Source: Actinernus sp. WN-2022 (Eukaryota > Cnidaria > Anthozoa > Actiniaria > Actinernidae). Taken from it: a DNA stretch of 64,000 bases. A model generated the notes under the pieces. That model worked only from the letters and a program-made list of their open reading frames with translations. It did no database searches and had not been told where the DNA came from. Where the stretch lies: assembly GCA_030867875.1 (NCBI GenBank), contig JAOWCC010000577.1, positions 2,310,660 to 2,374,659 of the forward strand, in the 5' to 3' direction. This document shows, in pieces, positions 34,284 through 44,236 of the stretch. The translations under genes were made by a program, and so were the position numbers. Position 1 is the stretch's first letter, and the number at the start of each line of letters is the position of its first letter.

Positions 34284-35338
34284 TCACGTTGGGCTAGGAT
34301 AGGTGTAAAATGTGTCATTTGAGCATATCTTCACCGTCTTTAAGTCATTCGTCGTGAAGATTGGCATCTGGGCTGGGACAATTAAGGCAACTATTCTTAT
34401 ATTCATTTTGTGAGAAAATTTAAAATGATGACGTCACAATCGATGACGTCAATACATCACCGTATTAAAAAGTTTAACATATGTATAATTTCTATAGCTG
34501 GTTTGAAGAAGCTTCTCAAGAGATGATGAAAGCCGCAAACCGTTTCTTGATACGAGCAAAATTCATCGAGATATCACATGTTGGGTGAATTATACATGCC
34601 CCCCTGAACCAGACTTATAGTACAAACAGACAGGGAAATACCCGTTGGTTCACTTTGTTCTATGTTTGATTGGATTAAGTCAACTCTTGTTTGGTATTTA
34701 AGGCTAGCTGGTAGGGCAACATGCTGTCGTTTTCGATTTTTGGATTTCAACCTCATAACGAAAATATTTGCGATTGTTAAATTATGATGTCACACATTGG
34801 ATGACGTCACAGACAAGTTTTGTGCATTAACTTAGGATTGAAAAATGCTTGAGTGAAAAAAATGCATTCTCCTTATTCTCCGATAGCTTGGTGATATTTC
34901 TGACAAGGTATCGGTACACTTTGGTACCACACATGTGACAATTATTGATTAGATTTAATTTACTGAAATCCAGGGGAACTTACCCTTCGACAGCAGGTTT
35001 TTGACAGAATTTATATAATATATTCAAAAAATCATATCTCGGCTAATTTACGTCGTAGCGACAAACGGTTTTCAGTGTTGAAGACGTCTCGAGTATATCT
35101 ATCAATACCCCTATGTAAAGGAAGTCAATATTTAAGAAATACGACATTTAAGAAACATCAATATTATGACATCATCGATTGTGACGTCATCGATTTAAAT
35201 TTTATCACAAAATGAATATCAAAATATTTGCCTTAATTGTCCCAGCCCAGATGCCAATTTTCACGACGAATGACTTAAAGACGGTGAAGATATGCTCAAA
35301 TGACACATTTTACACCTATATATCCTAGCCCAACGTGG
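34284..35338. mobile_element. Foldback element of about 1.05 kb with TGACGTCA-rich arms
   Basis: Left arm 34,284-34,455 and right arm 35,165-35,338 are inverted copies, sharing AAATGACACATTTTACACC and TTTAAGTCATTCGTCGTGAA. TGACGTCA-type palindromes recur at about 34,430, 34,446, 34,802 and 35,181. The 700-bp interior is AT-rich without a long open frame. Non-autonomous. Confidence 0.8.
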
Positions 35339-35767
35339 TCGGTTCGCGAGCTTGTGATGACATTCAATGCACTTCGATTTAAAATAAGAATCGTTTCAAG
35401 GAGAAACTTTTTTCGCTGATATTTAGGCCACTTATTTCCACGAGAAGTGCTCCAAAATTCCAGTTGAGCCTTAGCAGGTGGAAATTAACCATACACCTAT
35501 GATCACTACCATGCAAGTTGCATGGCACTCCCCAAAACGCGCTATGACGTAGCTAGCGTCTAACACACATGTTGGATTATCGTTAGCGGTATCTACTAGT
35601 AATAATAATAATAATAATAATAGCATTTATTTAAACCACAGGCAGCCCAAGCTCTGTATCTGCACTGTGTGACTTTTGCTGTATCAGATATCGTTTACTA
35701 GAAAAAATGAAAACAATAAAATATTGAACTTTGAAGAACTTATCTTGTGTTATCAAGTATCTTTAAG

Positions 35768-36055
35768 CACAGGTAACCCAAGCTCTGTAAGTGGCTTTAT
35801 TTACTAACATTTGGATGGATTTTTTTTAGTCACTAATATTGAATAAAAAGAGCCAATACTTACAGCATGTGTTTATTTGTCCATGCATGGGCTGTCTCTA
35901 GTTGCAATTTCAGCGTTTTTCGGCAAGTTTGGACCCCAGCAGTTCTGCTAAGTATATTGTCGCTTTTTATTCAATATTAGTGACTAAAAAAAATCCATCC
36001 AAATGTTAGTAAATAAAGCCACTTACAGAGCTTGGGTTACCTGTGCTTTAAGTAT
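35768..36055. mobile_element. 288-bp foldback nested in a sibling, 7-bp target duplication
   Basis: It begins CACAGGTAACCCAAGCTCTG and ends with the inverse; arms of about 110 bp include TTTACTAACATTTGGATGGA. It is flanked by CTTTAAG at 35,761-35,767 and 36,056-36,062. The opposite arm of the host foldback has the empty site CTTTGAG (seen as CTCAAAG at 39,542-39,548) with the same flanks, so both the element boundaries and the 7-bp duplication are directly shown. Confidence 0.93.
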
Positions 36056-36530
36056 CATATTTCAATCTTAGCGCTCTGGGACCTGTTTTAGTACGTTTTC
36101 TAGCTCGCTCTTTTTCTTGTTTACTCTGTACTATATATATATTTTCAATTAGTATATACCACACCAGTGAATACCACTTTTACTTCGCCTCGCCGAAGCG
36201 GCTCGGTAAATATCCACCACTGAGGTGAATAATCGTTAAATATATATATATAAGGAGAAGGATAATTTATTTAACGTCGTTGACGTACAGGAGTGGTTTC
36301 CCAATCTCCCGAGCCATTTAAGGCTCATCAGTGTAAAAACGCACGACTAATACAGCTGCACGTTTAAATTATTTACAAAAATATAGGGTAAGCTATATAT
36401 TAAGACTAATTACAATAAACTAATTATTTAAAAAGCTATTTACAAACAAATGGAAAATAAAAATTAATAAAATTATAATTAATATCTAATGATCACACCA
36501 GTTAGTGTATAATTGGTAAATAATAGGGAG

Positions 36531-38536
36531 TTAAGAGAGACATCTAGGACATTTGCAGCTATAGGTAGTACTAGTAAGATCCAGATTGAGTAACTGTTTA
36601 TGGAACATTGGAAGAGAACTAGCAGATCTAATTTTTACAGGCAACTGATTCCACATGTGAGAAGCTAAGTAATTAAAATAATTATGCTGGTACAGACAGT
36701 GATATGAAGGTTGCATAACTTTACCGGCTTGTGGCCTCTTAAGTTATAGGAAACTTTATATTCTTTAAATAGTGCGGGGCACTCAGAAGATTTTTGGGTA
36801 GGGGTGTGCCGCGGCGACCTCTGAACCCTGACCTTATCCCAGACCTAAAAATGCCGTTTACCATACCTATCCCGGACTTAAAACAAAAACGATATACCCT
36901 ATCCCAGACCCAAACCATAGATTCATACTCAATTACATTACGAAAGCCGTTGTTTTGTTTTATTATGGCATTTTAAGCTGTATAGTGTGGTCGATAGAGC
37001 GCTAAGCATGGCGTCAACGACAAGTATATCAAAATCCATACCCTTTCTCAGACCAAAGCCGTAAAAAGGATACCCTATCCCAGACCTCGGCAGCTCAAAA
37101 ACCATACCCAATCCCGCGGCACATACCCGTATAGCCCATATAAGGGAGTACCTCCCCCTTGTAATTGTAGAGAACAGGAGTTAAGAGCCTGGTCGTAGTC
37201 CACACTATTACCTAAACTTAAAAGTGTCCTAAGTGCGAAATGATTCATCCACTCACTCTAATTTCTTAGTAAGTGTCTTATTTAGTCCTAATAAGAGAGG
37301 GGTGCAATATTCTAAGTGAGGTATGATGTAAGCCTTGTATAGGATAAATGCTATATGATTAGGAATGAGATTCTTTATGCGCCATAGCGCCCCTAACTTA
37401 GCATAAACATTTGCGGGTGTTTCCTTAACATGAGATTTGAAAGATAAGTGTTTATCAAGCGTGACACCTAGTATTTTAATTGAATTCTCAATAGTGATAT
37501 CTTCATGTCCAACATTGAGGTTATAGTTATAATTTGAGTCCCCAACAATCATCGCTTGGGTTTTATCACCATTGAGTTTCAACAAATTGCTGTTAAACCA
37601 GTCATACAATACTCCTAAATCTTTGTTAAGGGTATATTCAAGTATCACAGGACTGGTGTCTGCTGCATAGCTAGTGGTATCATCGGCAGGTAACCTTAGA
37701 GATGATACATCAATAGAAACATTAAGGTCGTTGATAAAAATATTAACCAGCAAAGGGTCCTAGGAGACTACTGAGGACGCCACATTTAACTGGCAGCCAA
37801 TCAGGGAACGTTCCATTAACCTTGACTCTTTGCTGGCGTCCGTGAAGATAAGAACCAATCAGCTGCAGAGCAGGATCACTTAGACCATAAGCACGCAATT
37901 TGCAATTGGCCAACAGTAGATTGTGACAAATAGAGTCAAACGCCTTTGACAAGTCAATGGCAACAGCAGCAACATCTTTACGTTGATCCAAACATAACCG
38001 CCAATCATCAGTCATGTTAAGGAGTGCAGTACAACATGGATGCCCCTTCAGAAATCCAGACATATTGGACGAGAAGACTGAACAAAACGCCTCATATAGT
38101 TGATCGTACTTCACCTTTTCAAAAAGCGTTGCCGTCACTGAGAGGATACTAATAGGGCGATGGTTAGTCTTATTCATTCGGTCATCTTTCTTAAAAGCAG
38201 GACTTATATTACTCTGTTTCCAACATGACGGCCACGTAGAGGTGGAGATACAGAGATTAAACAGCTTTGTTAGTGGCTCAGTAATGACAGGTGCTACAAT
38301 CTTTAATAGCTTCGGTGATATGTTGTCTGGTCCACTTGATTTATTTATCTTAATATCTTTAAATTTCAGTAAAGAGGATACGTAGCTAAACGACACAGAA
38401 CTGAAAGTAAAGTCAATCTTGGGACAATTTTCTCTGATTAGCTTAACACTAGGATGAAGCAGGAAATCATCTTCTTTAAGCTTTAATTTCTCCGGACCGA
38501 TGATTGGAGTTGAGAAGTAGGTATTAAATACGTTCG
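36531..38536 (-). pseudogene. Non-LTR retrotransposon relic with full RT domain
   Basis: The minus strand reads VFNTYFSTPIIGPEKLKLKE (about 38,525), SSGPDNISPKLLK, NHRPISILSV, AVAIDLSKAFDSICHN, then GVLSSLLGP where a frameshift (about 37,745) damages the usual GVPQGSLLGP. The next frame has RLPADDTT, so the Tyr of YADD is replaced by Pro. Then come LDKHLSFKSHV, ALWRIKNLIP, and after a MITE insertion at about 36,776-37,163 the tail FNYLASHMWNQLPVKIRS. This is a CR1/L2-like LINE, 5' truncated at a MITE near 38,540 and inactive. Confidence 0.9.
36776..37163. mobile_element. MITE inserted in the LINE tail
   Basis: Ends GGGTAGGGGTGTGCCGCGG near 36,797 and, inverted, CCGCGGCACATACCCGTATA near 37,112 with AAGGGAGTACCTCCCCC at the right edge. 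It separates two parts of one LINE reading frame (SLGNSVDYDQALNS before, FKEYKVSYNLRG after). It is the same family as 59,409-59,809. The interior holds repeated CCATACC..ATCCC words. Exact ends are uncertain. Confidence 0.75.
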
Positions 38537-38544
38537 ATAGTCAC

Positions 38545-38882
38545 TAGCCGGTCCTTTGCAGCTAACAAATCACGTGCTTGTACTGGAGAGGCAACAAATT
38601 CTGACTTCATTTATTTAAAGGCCTTGTACGAGATCGGTATTGATATTAGCAAAACCTGTTTGTAAATGCTATTTTCCACCTCCAATCGATTGTCGATCTT
38701 TCTAAAACAGCATTTTTAAAGATAGCTTGCTCTCCAGCATCCATGGCAATGTCTTTCCCATGGGGATCACGAGCTCAATTCATTCGTTAATGAAGTATTA
38801 TAGCAGCACGTGACTGTATTATAGCAGCACGTCACTGTATTATAGCAGCACGTGACTATTAGCTGCAAAGGCCTATTGATTG
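38545..38882 (+). mobile_element. MITE-like repeat with three CACGTG units
   Basis: This is the second copy of the repeat at 19,255-19,785, with shared GCAAAACCTGTTTGTAAATG and CGATTGTCGATCTTTCTAA. It has three 21-bp units (TATTATAGCAGCACGTGACTG), one with CACGTC in place of CACGTG. Confidence 0.75.
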
Positions 38883-38975
38883 TTCTCAATGAGATGTATG
38901 GATGCGTCCAATCTCCCTTTGTTATCTGGGAGAAGTGGCTTCATTTTCCGCCAGAATTCACCTGGTGATTGTGCA

Positions 38976-39198
38976 ATAGAGGTAATCGGCTAACGCTGTT
39001 GTCACCCAATTCAGATCATGTGATGCAAACACACATTACTCTGGAGAATTGATTCTTTGGAAATTAATTTTATTCAGATAGGCATGACTGCATTATGATT
39101 AGAATGAAAAAGGAATAATTCCCCAGAGTAGCATCTGTTTACATCACATGATCTGAATTGGGTGGCAACAGCGTTAGCCGATTACCTCTATGAAAGCT
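38976..39198. mobile_element. MITE with 55-bp terminal inverted repeats
   Basis: ATAGAGGTAATCGGCTAACG at the left is repeated inverted at the right, with arms that also hold CACCCAATTCAGATCATGTG. The interior of about 110 bp is AT-rich. Both sides continue into unique DNA. Confidence 0.85.
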
Positions 39199-40011
39199 GC
39201 TTACAGTAATCTTTAATTGATTTGCGCTTTAGGTTAGTCACTTTGTTACGTTGTTTGGCATAATTATCCCATCATAAATATATTTTGTCTCTGCGAAATT
39301 TCTTGTATAGTCGACTCCTTAATCGCATTTCGCGCTGAATTACTGGGTTATTCCAAGAAAGCTGATTCCCGCGTAAGCTCTTAGAAAGGACTGGCGCATG
39401 GCGTTCATGACTTGACAATACAATTACAAAGAAGTATACTGATATATATATAGTACAGAGTAAACAAGAAAAAGAGCGAGCTAGAATTAAAACGTATATA
39501 TACTAAATCAGGTCACAGAGCGCTAAGATTTAAATATGATACTCAAAGACACTTGATAACACAAGACAAGTTCTTCAAAGTTCAATATTTTATTGTTTTC
39601 ATTTTTTTCTGTAAACGATATCTGATACAGCAAAAGTCACACAGTGCAGATACATAGCTTCATCGCATAAAATTGGAGGTCATTTCCGGTGTATTTTCTA
39701 ATTTGAATAACATCTTGGCGAAAAATATCAAGTTTCAAGCTCATTAACTCCGAAATTTTACAGTAAACACGCGTGCAGCCGTACTTTCATAAACGTATGG
39801 CAAGATAACAACACGTATCGAAGAAAAGTTAACATCGGGAAATAAAATCATTACGACAATAACACAACTTAATTTAATCCTTACCACTGTACTGTAGGTC
39901 TATCTAGCGATTTTCTTTTCATGAATATGGCCCCGAAATGGCCGCGTCTTGTATGGAAATGAGTCCGTCGCGAAGAAAACCAGCTTGTTGTGCTTTACGA
40001 AGGTCCGGCGC

Positions 40012-40242
40012 TTTCTCAGTGTAAGCATATCAATAATTGATTTTGTCGAATTTTCATACAAACCTTCTAAAACCTAACCCCCAAATTTGAAAAAACCCTA
40101 ACCATTTAAAATTCCAAATCATTAATAGAACGAGTCTAAATACACCTGAACTTAATGGAGAATTTAGCAAAGTTTTCAAGTGTTTTCAAGTGCACTTTTG
40201 CTTTAACAATTTCAGGACATGCTTACACTGAGAAACCGAAGG
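40012..40242. mobile_element. MITE, about 230 bp
   Basis: TTTCTCAGTGTAAGCAT at 40,013 and its inverse ATGCTTACACTGAGAAA at about 40,222 form the ends. The interior includes repeated CCTAACC words and no coding sequence. Confidence 0.75.
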
Positions 40243-40801
40243 TCCACAATAAAATAGTTAACATCGGAAATCTGATGTACTTCTAAAGCCATTCAAGAGA
40301 CTTGTATTTGTTTGCCAATAAAACGTATCATGCGATTTCTCAAGGTTTTTTGGGGTCGCTGTAGGGGCCGTTTGTATGAGACAGAACTGTATAAGTAGCC
40401 CAAATTGCCCAAGTTCGCGAGCGTTTTTCTCTTGCCAGAAGGCTTTCTTCGTCAGCCATATTGGAAAATATAGTAGCCAGGCCTCCGTTACTACAGAAAC
40501 CGAGCTGCTTCGTACCTAGTTTCAAGTTAAAACACGGTAAAACTTAGCCAAAGAGCGCTTCCGAGGACTGGCGACTTGGACGCGTGGGACCTGAGTCCAA
40601 TATTTTTTTGCGGGAAATAAAATAGTTTTCTCTCGCTCCTGAAAAATGTTCTTTCCCTGTTTCAATAGTAAATATACAAATTTTATTCGAGTTTGTTGAC
40701 AAAACCAGTTTACTAAAACGGAGAAAAGCAATAGAGTTGTTGTATGCTTGTTCTCAGTCTTCCACACGGTCATGACCTGATTTTAGGGGCAATTGTACGC
40801 G

Positions 40802-41000
40802 ATGTTGGGCTGCCTGTGCTCTGGTGAATTAGACGAAAGGGTGGATACAAACACTCTACAAGAGCAAGCGAGTCAATTTCCTCAAGATGAAGAATCTCGC
40901 CCGAAGAGAGTAGTACATACGGCAAAAACAGATGATGTACTTTCCGAAGAAATTAGAAAGGCAAAGGGCACCAGAAAGGGAAAAAAGTCCCATGTAACGA
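40802..41000 (+). pseudogene. Host-like coding relic, 5' part, split by nested insertion
   Basis: From an ATG at 40,802 (MLGCLCSGELDERVDTN) an open frame of hydrophilic, charged sequence (SEEIRKAKGTRKGKKSHVT) runs into the tip of a foldback at 41,001. Beyond the right tip of that foldback (51,747 on) the frame resumes (see next part). The Cys-rich N-terminus could be lipidated. I do not recognise the family. The target duplication GTAACGA shows the insertion landed in this sequence. Confidence 0.45.
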
Positions 41001-41070
41001 TCACAGGCAGCCCAAGCTCAAAGTTTGAAATTATTTGACTGTTGAATTGTATGAGCGATTACAAAGAATG

Positions 41071-41075
41071 TATCG
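41071..41075 (+). repeat. Target-site duplication TATCG, left
   Basis: TATCG abuts the first base of the 10.4-kb palindrome; the same five bases follow its last base at 51,504-51,508. Confidence 0.8.
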
Positions 41076-41240
41076 AGTAGTATAGTAATTGGCGGTTCTG
41101 GCGCACGTTGTATTTTTGTTTTGTTTTTTCATCTAATGGACATCCTCACTTCGTTCAGCCCTCACTTCGTTCGGGGTCCATTAGATGAAAAAAAAAAAAA
41201 AATACAACGTGCGCCAGAACACGCCAGTTACGATACTACT
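41076..41240. repeat. Outer terminal hairpin, left
   Basis: Arm 41,076-41,141 (AGTAGTATAGTAATTGGCGG..) pairs with 41,176-41,240; shared core TCTGGCGCACGTTGTATTT and ATCTAATGGAC. The stem is about 65 bp with mismatches near the outer end and a 34-nt loop. The position at the very end of an integrated element recalls hairpin termini used by rolling-hairpin or rolling-circle replicons. Confidence 0.85.
41144..41172 (+). promoter_or_regulatory. Two 13-bp direct repeats CCTCACTTCGTTC in hairpin loop
   Basis: Copies at 41,144-41,156 and 41,160-41,172, 16 bp apart, fill the loop of the terminal hairpin. They are conserved in the right end and in the duplicated copy. Iterons beside a hairpin are the usual binding sites of replication initiators; that role is inferred. 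Confidence 0.5.
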
Positions 41241-41353
41241 ATAGTTCATTTATTGTATTTATAAATTATATTAAGTAATCGGTTTCTACAGCTTTTTTTT
41301 CCGGATTGGAGCAGTTTTGTTGTACTATTTTTTTCGTCGTATTTTTTACATTT

Positions 41354-41479
41354 TAACGCCCTATTAGAGAAGTGATTACTATGCAGTATATCCATCCATG
41401 GTACTGCATATGTTAACATTTATTCGAACACTTGGTTTATAGTGAATTTATTGTATTCTAACACCCTATTAGAGGAGTG
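41354..41479 (+). promoter_or_regulatory. Repeated TAAC(G/A)CCCTATTAGAG(A/G)AGTG upstream of gene A
   Basis: The 21-bp motif occurs at 41,354-41,374 and 41,459-41,479, 105 bp apart, the second ending 21 bp before the gene A start codon. It is kept in all three copies. It could be a promoter element or a binding site for an element-encoded regulator such as protein D. Confidence 0.4.
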
Positions 41480-41500
41480 TTGTTAATAAGGTATTATATC

Positions 41501-41680
41501 ATGGCTGAGCATACACCAACATTTGTTCGAGTACGCCCTTTAAAGAACTATTTACGTGGATGGAAGATGGATATTCCTGATGATAATCCTATGGGAGCGG
41601 ATCCAGCCGTTTTCCTTGCCGGTGTACGTAAACAAACTACCGAAAAGTTTAAGGAAGAACTACGAAACCACAACACCTAA
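41501..41680 (+). CDS. Gene A (left arm): 59-aa conserved protein
   Basis: The ORF starts MAEHTPTFVRVRPLKNYLRG and ends KEELRNHNT. It is hydrophilic, without signal peptide or membrane segment, and contains a single tryptophan in LRGWKMDIPDDNP. I chose the ATG at 41,501 over the upstream 41,477 ATG because it follows the repeated upstream motif and a short leader, as in a compact gene. It is the outermost gene, reading inward from the terminal hairpin in the same direction as gene B. All three copies in the window are intact and identical, unlike gene B, which suggests either recent amplification or selection. Family and function unknown. Confidence 0.6.
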   Translation: MAEHTPTFVRVRPLKNYLRGWKMDIPDDNPMGADPAVFLAGVRKQTTEKFKEELRNHNT

Positions 41681-41929
41681 AATCCGTCCCCGATGTGTTT
41701 GGGTTTCAACTACCCTGTTTCAACTACCGTGCTCTGGAGCTGCCCTGGGGCCTGCAACCAACGGTAGAGCACTTTTTTTGTGCCACACCAAGGAAAGTGT
41801 ATGTGCACCACATGGCCTGGCCCATGGAGGGTAGTTGGAACGTATGCAATCAACCATTTGAACAAAGGGAAATATATAGGTATTGGGAACACAAGTTTCT
41901 ACTACTACTACTACAACCAACCAACCAAC
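41681..41929 (+). other. Spacer between genes A and B
   Basis: It has a 14-bp direct repeat TTTCAACTACC(C/G)TG near 41,704-41,732 and, just before the gene B start, CTACTACTACTAC followed by CCAACCAACCAAC. The upstream frame in register with gene B (from 41,780) is open but shows simple-sequence translation, so I treat this as leader. Confidence 0.5.
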
Positions 41930-44236
41930 ATGGCACAGAAGTACGCATCCGCTGCAGACATGGGCCTCCGCTCCGTTGGCGAGCGCACAGACCGACACGT
42001 CCTACTGCAGAATGTCTTCGAAGGCAACCTCGCTTCCGACATCGCAGAAGTGGACTACCTTCCAGTTGGCCGTCCAGACGAACTCCGCACCGAGTTGCAG
42101 CCAGTCTCCGATGTCTTTGTAGACGATATCTACCTATGGGGTCTGCTCTCCAACACCCAGGTGTCTCGAACTCGCGCTGGAGGGAGCGCAGTATCGGCAG
42201 CAGGGGCAGTGGCAAAAGCCTTCCTTGCCAACATTCGTGCACATGCAACATCTGCAGGACTCCCAGCAACTCTGCACGTGCGCATTGTGGCAACTTGCCC
42301 CTACGAAGGTCGAGGCCGTTCGCTATACCGACAAACGGTTCTGGGGATCCTAGGCCAAGACTCCCACGTATTGGATGTCTACCAAGGAAAAAATCCCACC
42401 AGTCCAATACCAGCTGCCATTGTGGTTGCAAAAATCGATGTAGCCGATATCCAGCTGGAAGAACTCTTCGTTTGTCTACCCAATTTCCTCCGAGATCTAC
42501 GTCTGGATGGCGTGGGACTCTACGCTTTGGATGCTACACAGGACTTCTCGGGGTGCCTAGATAGACAGGCACTGTTGGACCACCTCGTGCTCGAGCACAA
42601 CTTCCTACCACCAGACATGTACGAGGAGGACATACCAGACAGGATCCTTCCCAACGAGAGCACCGTGGGCAAAAACTGTCTATCCTTCCTACTTGGCAAT
42701 CCCGCATGTGGCTCGTTGTGGCGCGGCAAATACTACAACAAATATGTATGCCAGCTAGAGTGTGCAGGTGTCCAAGAAACTCTAGGCAACAACGTCGCCA
42801 ACTATTGCAAGTGCCCAGACGAGCGGCTTGGGGAGACGTTTGCCAACGCAGTCCTCGAAAATAGCTACCTACCACTGTGGGTGTCTGCCTTCGGCTTCGT
42901 TGGGCTACCAATACATACTGTGGTCCTCGACCAAGACGAAGAAGGAGTCCACACCACACTGCAAACCTACAAGAAGCTCGAGGGTGGAACCTACCTAGCA
43001 TGCAGCAAAGCCCCATTCGCACGACACAACGCTGCAGAATCGGAGCCAACCACGGGTCCTCGCCCATTGGCAGACACCGAGTTTGTACGCTGGAGATGGA
43101 ACCGGAAGGTGTGGAATGGAAACCGCAAGCTACTACCCTTTCCGATTCTAGAGGTCCCCACTGCCCGCGAAGTATGCCTGCTATCGACCCACGACCGCCA
43201 AGCAAAGCTGGCCGAAGAAGCCTTGCTGCTACTGGAAAACAACTGGCGAGATACCATTGCATGCCAAAGGGAAGAGGCCCAGGCAGCCAAAGATGCCCAA
43301 AGACAGGAGATCGAGGACCGGAGAGCTACGGCACACACACAGCTGGAAGAGTTCGATGCACGGAAGAAAGCCCTAGAAGAGAGGATCCTACGATATCGGG
43401 AGCCCTTCGAAGCAGCTAGCCACGACTTCCGCACCAGAAAGAGTTCGCAGAAGCTCCTCGACCTGTGGACAGACCAAAGCCAACCCTTCCTACCAGCGCA
43501 CATCCAGGTATTGGGATTCCAAAACTTGCCACCCACTTCCACCAGGGCATTCGACTCCACGATTCTAGCAGTCTTGGTCTCGCATGCAGCAGACTACAGC
43601 CCACACCCCGGATGGCCAACAAAAGAGCCAATGCTATGCTGGGCACCGACAAGTATGGCCAATATCTTGTCCAATGCTAGAACCACCGCACACTATCCTA
43701 CAACACCCAATGGTCGCTATCCATTCCACATCTGCGAAGATAAATATGCACCACTATCCTTTGTCCTCGAAGGTTTCGACACCCCATTTGGTGTCCATGG
43801 CTACCGCAGAGCAAAACTAGGCAAGTTCTATGCCCCGAAAACAGTGGGCGAGCAGTTCCAAGCTATGTGCATCGAAGAAGAGGCTGCGCTCCGGGTAGAA
43901 GCTGTAGCTGTCGACAAAGAGCTCCACCAACACGATTGCGCACAACAGATGCGAGTGCTACCCAAACCCAAAAATAGGGACTGCGCAAAGCTCGAAGAAC
44001 TCCCACCAGACAGCGTGTTCCGTGTGGAAGCAATTGGCAGATACATATACCGGGGCATCCAAAAGTATGCCTTCGAGATCCAAGGGAGTTTGTATGCATC
44101 CAATGTATTTGCAGAAGTCCAACTCCAAGCCAACCCAGCTCTACTCGAGAAGCCCATACTGCTACGGACTCTGCAGCTTGGCGCAACCAAGACCAAGAAC
44201 AAGGCTATGCGGCTTGCACTCGAACAGGCTCCCTAG
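41930..44236 (+). CDS. Gene B (left arm): large Rep-like protein, internal in-frame deletion
   Basis: 768 codons from the ATG at 41,930 (MAQKYASAADMGLRS). An N-terminal half of about 300 residues has LDGVGLYALDATQDFSG (192-208) and LWRGKYYNKYVCQLE (263-277). In the other copies ICRIEVSLYG follows. The order acidic D-x-x-x-D, Y-N-K-x-x-x-x-x-E, R-x-E resembles Rep_trans (pT181 RepC-type) rolling-circle initiators; this is a by-eye resemblance, not a search. A coiled coil spans about 422-492, and an unrecognised C-terminal domain of 270 residues follows. Relative to the right-arm copies, 102 residues (306 bp) are missing after residue 307, removing the R-x-E motif while keeping frame. Its stop overlaps that of gene C. 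If the motif assignment is right the protein nicks DNA to start replication or transposition. Confidence 0.7.
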   Translation: MAQKYASAADMGLRSVGERTDRHVLLQNVFEGNLASDIAEVDYLPVGRPDELRTELQPVSDVFVDDIYLWGLLSNTQVSRTRAGGSAVSAAGAVAKAFLANIRAHATSAGLPATLHVRIVATCPYEGRGRSLYRQTVLGILGQDSHVLDVYQGKNPTSPIPAAIVVAKIDVADIQLEELFVCLPNFLRDLRLDGVGLYALDATQDFSGCLDRQALLDHLVLEHNFLPPDMYEEDIPDRILPNESTVGKNCLSFLLGNPACGSLWRGKYYNKYVCQLECAGVQETLGNNVANYCKCPDERLGETFANAVLENSYLPLWVSAFGFVGLPIHTVVLDQDEEGVHTTLQTYKKLEGGTYLACSKAPFARHNAAESEPTTGPRPLADTEFVRWRWNRKVWNGNRKLLPFPILEVPTAREVCLLSTHDRQAKLAEEALLLLENNWRDTIACQREEAQAAKDAQRQEIEDRRATAHTQLEEFDARKKALEERILRYREPFEAASHDFRTRKSSQKLLDLWTDQSQPFLPAHIQVLGFQNLPPTSTRAFDSTILAVLVSHAADYSPHPGWPTKEPMLCWAPTSMANILSNARTTAHYPTTPNGRYPFHICEDKYAPLSFVLEGFDTPFGVHGYRRAKLGKFYAPKTVGEQFQAMCIEEEAALRVEAVAVDKELHQHDCAQQMRVLPKPKNRDCAKLEELPPDSVFRVEAIGRYIYRGIQKYAFEIQGSLYASNVFAEVQLQANPALLEKPILLRTLQLGATKTKNKAMRLALEQAP

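Larger units (their letters stand above)
35637..39660. mobile_element. Large foldback with CACAGGCAGCCCAAGCTC tip, right tip truncated
   Basis: The left arm starts CACAGGCAGCCCAAGCTC at 35,637 and is repeated inverted at about 39,455-39,660; shared phrases include AAGTCACACAGTGCAGATAC and AAGAAAAAGAGCGAGCTAG. The right arm loses the match a few bases before the tip. The left arm carries an inserted sibling (35,768-36,055); the interior carries a LINE copy and MITEs. The interior LINE may be an insertion rather than part of the element. Confidence 0.75.

Noticed and set aside
40340..40459. Possible first exon on the minus strand (MADEESLLAREKRSRTWAIW) divergent from the 40,802 relic
   Set aside because: Only 40 codons, no splice donor, and no homology recognised; CCAATATGGCTGAC may be chance.
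41695..42564. 289-codon frame overlapping gene B, and a 193-codon frame opposite it
   Set aside because: These are shadows of the GC-rich gene B; residue composition (Arg, Pro, Ser, His) is typical of off-frame translation, and no domain is seen.
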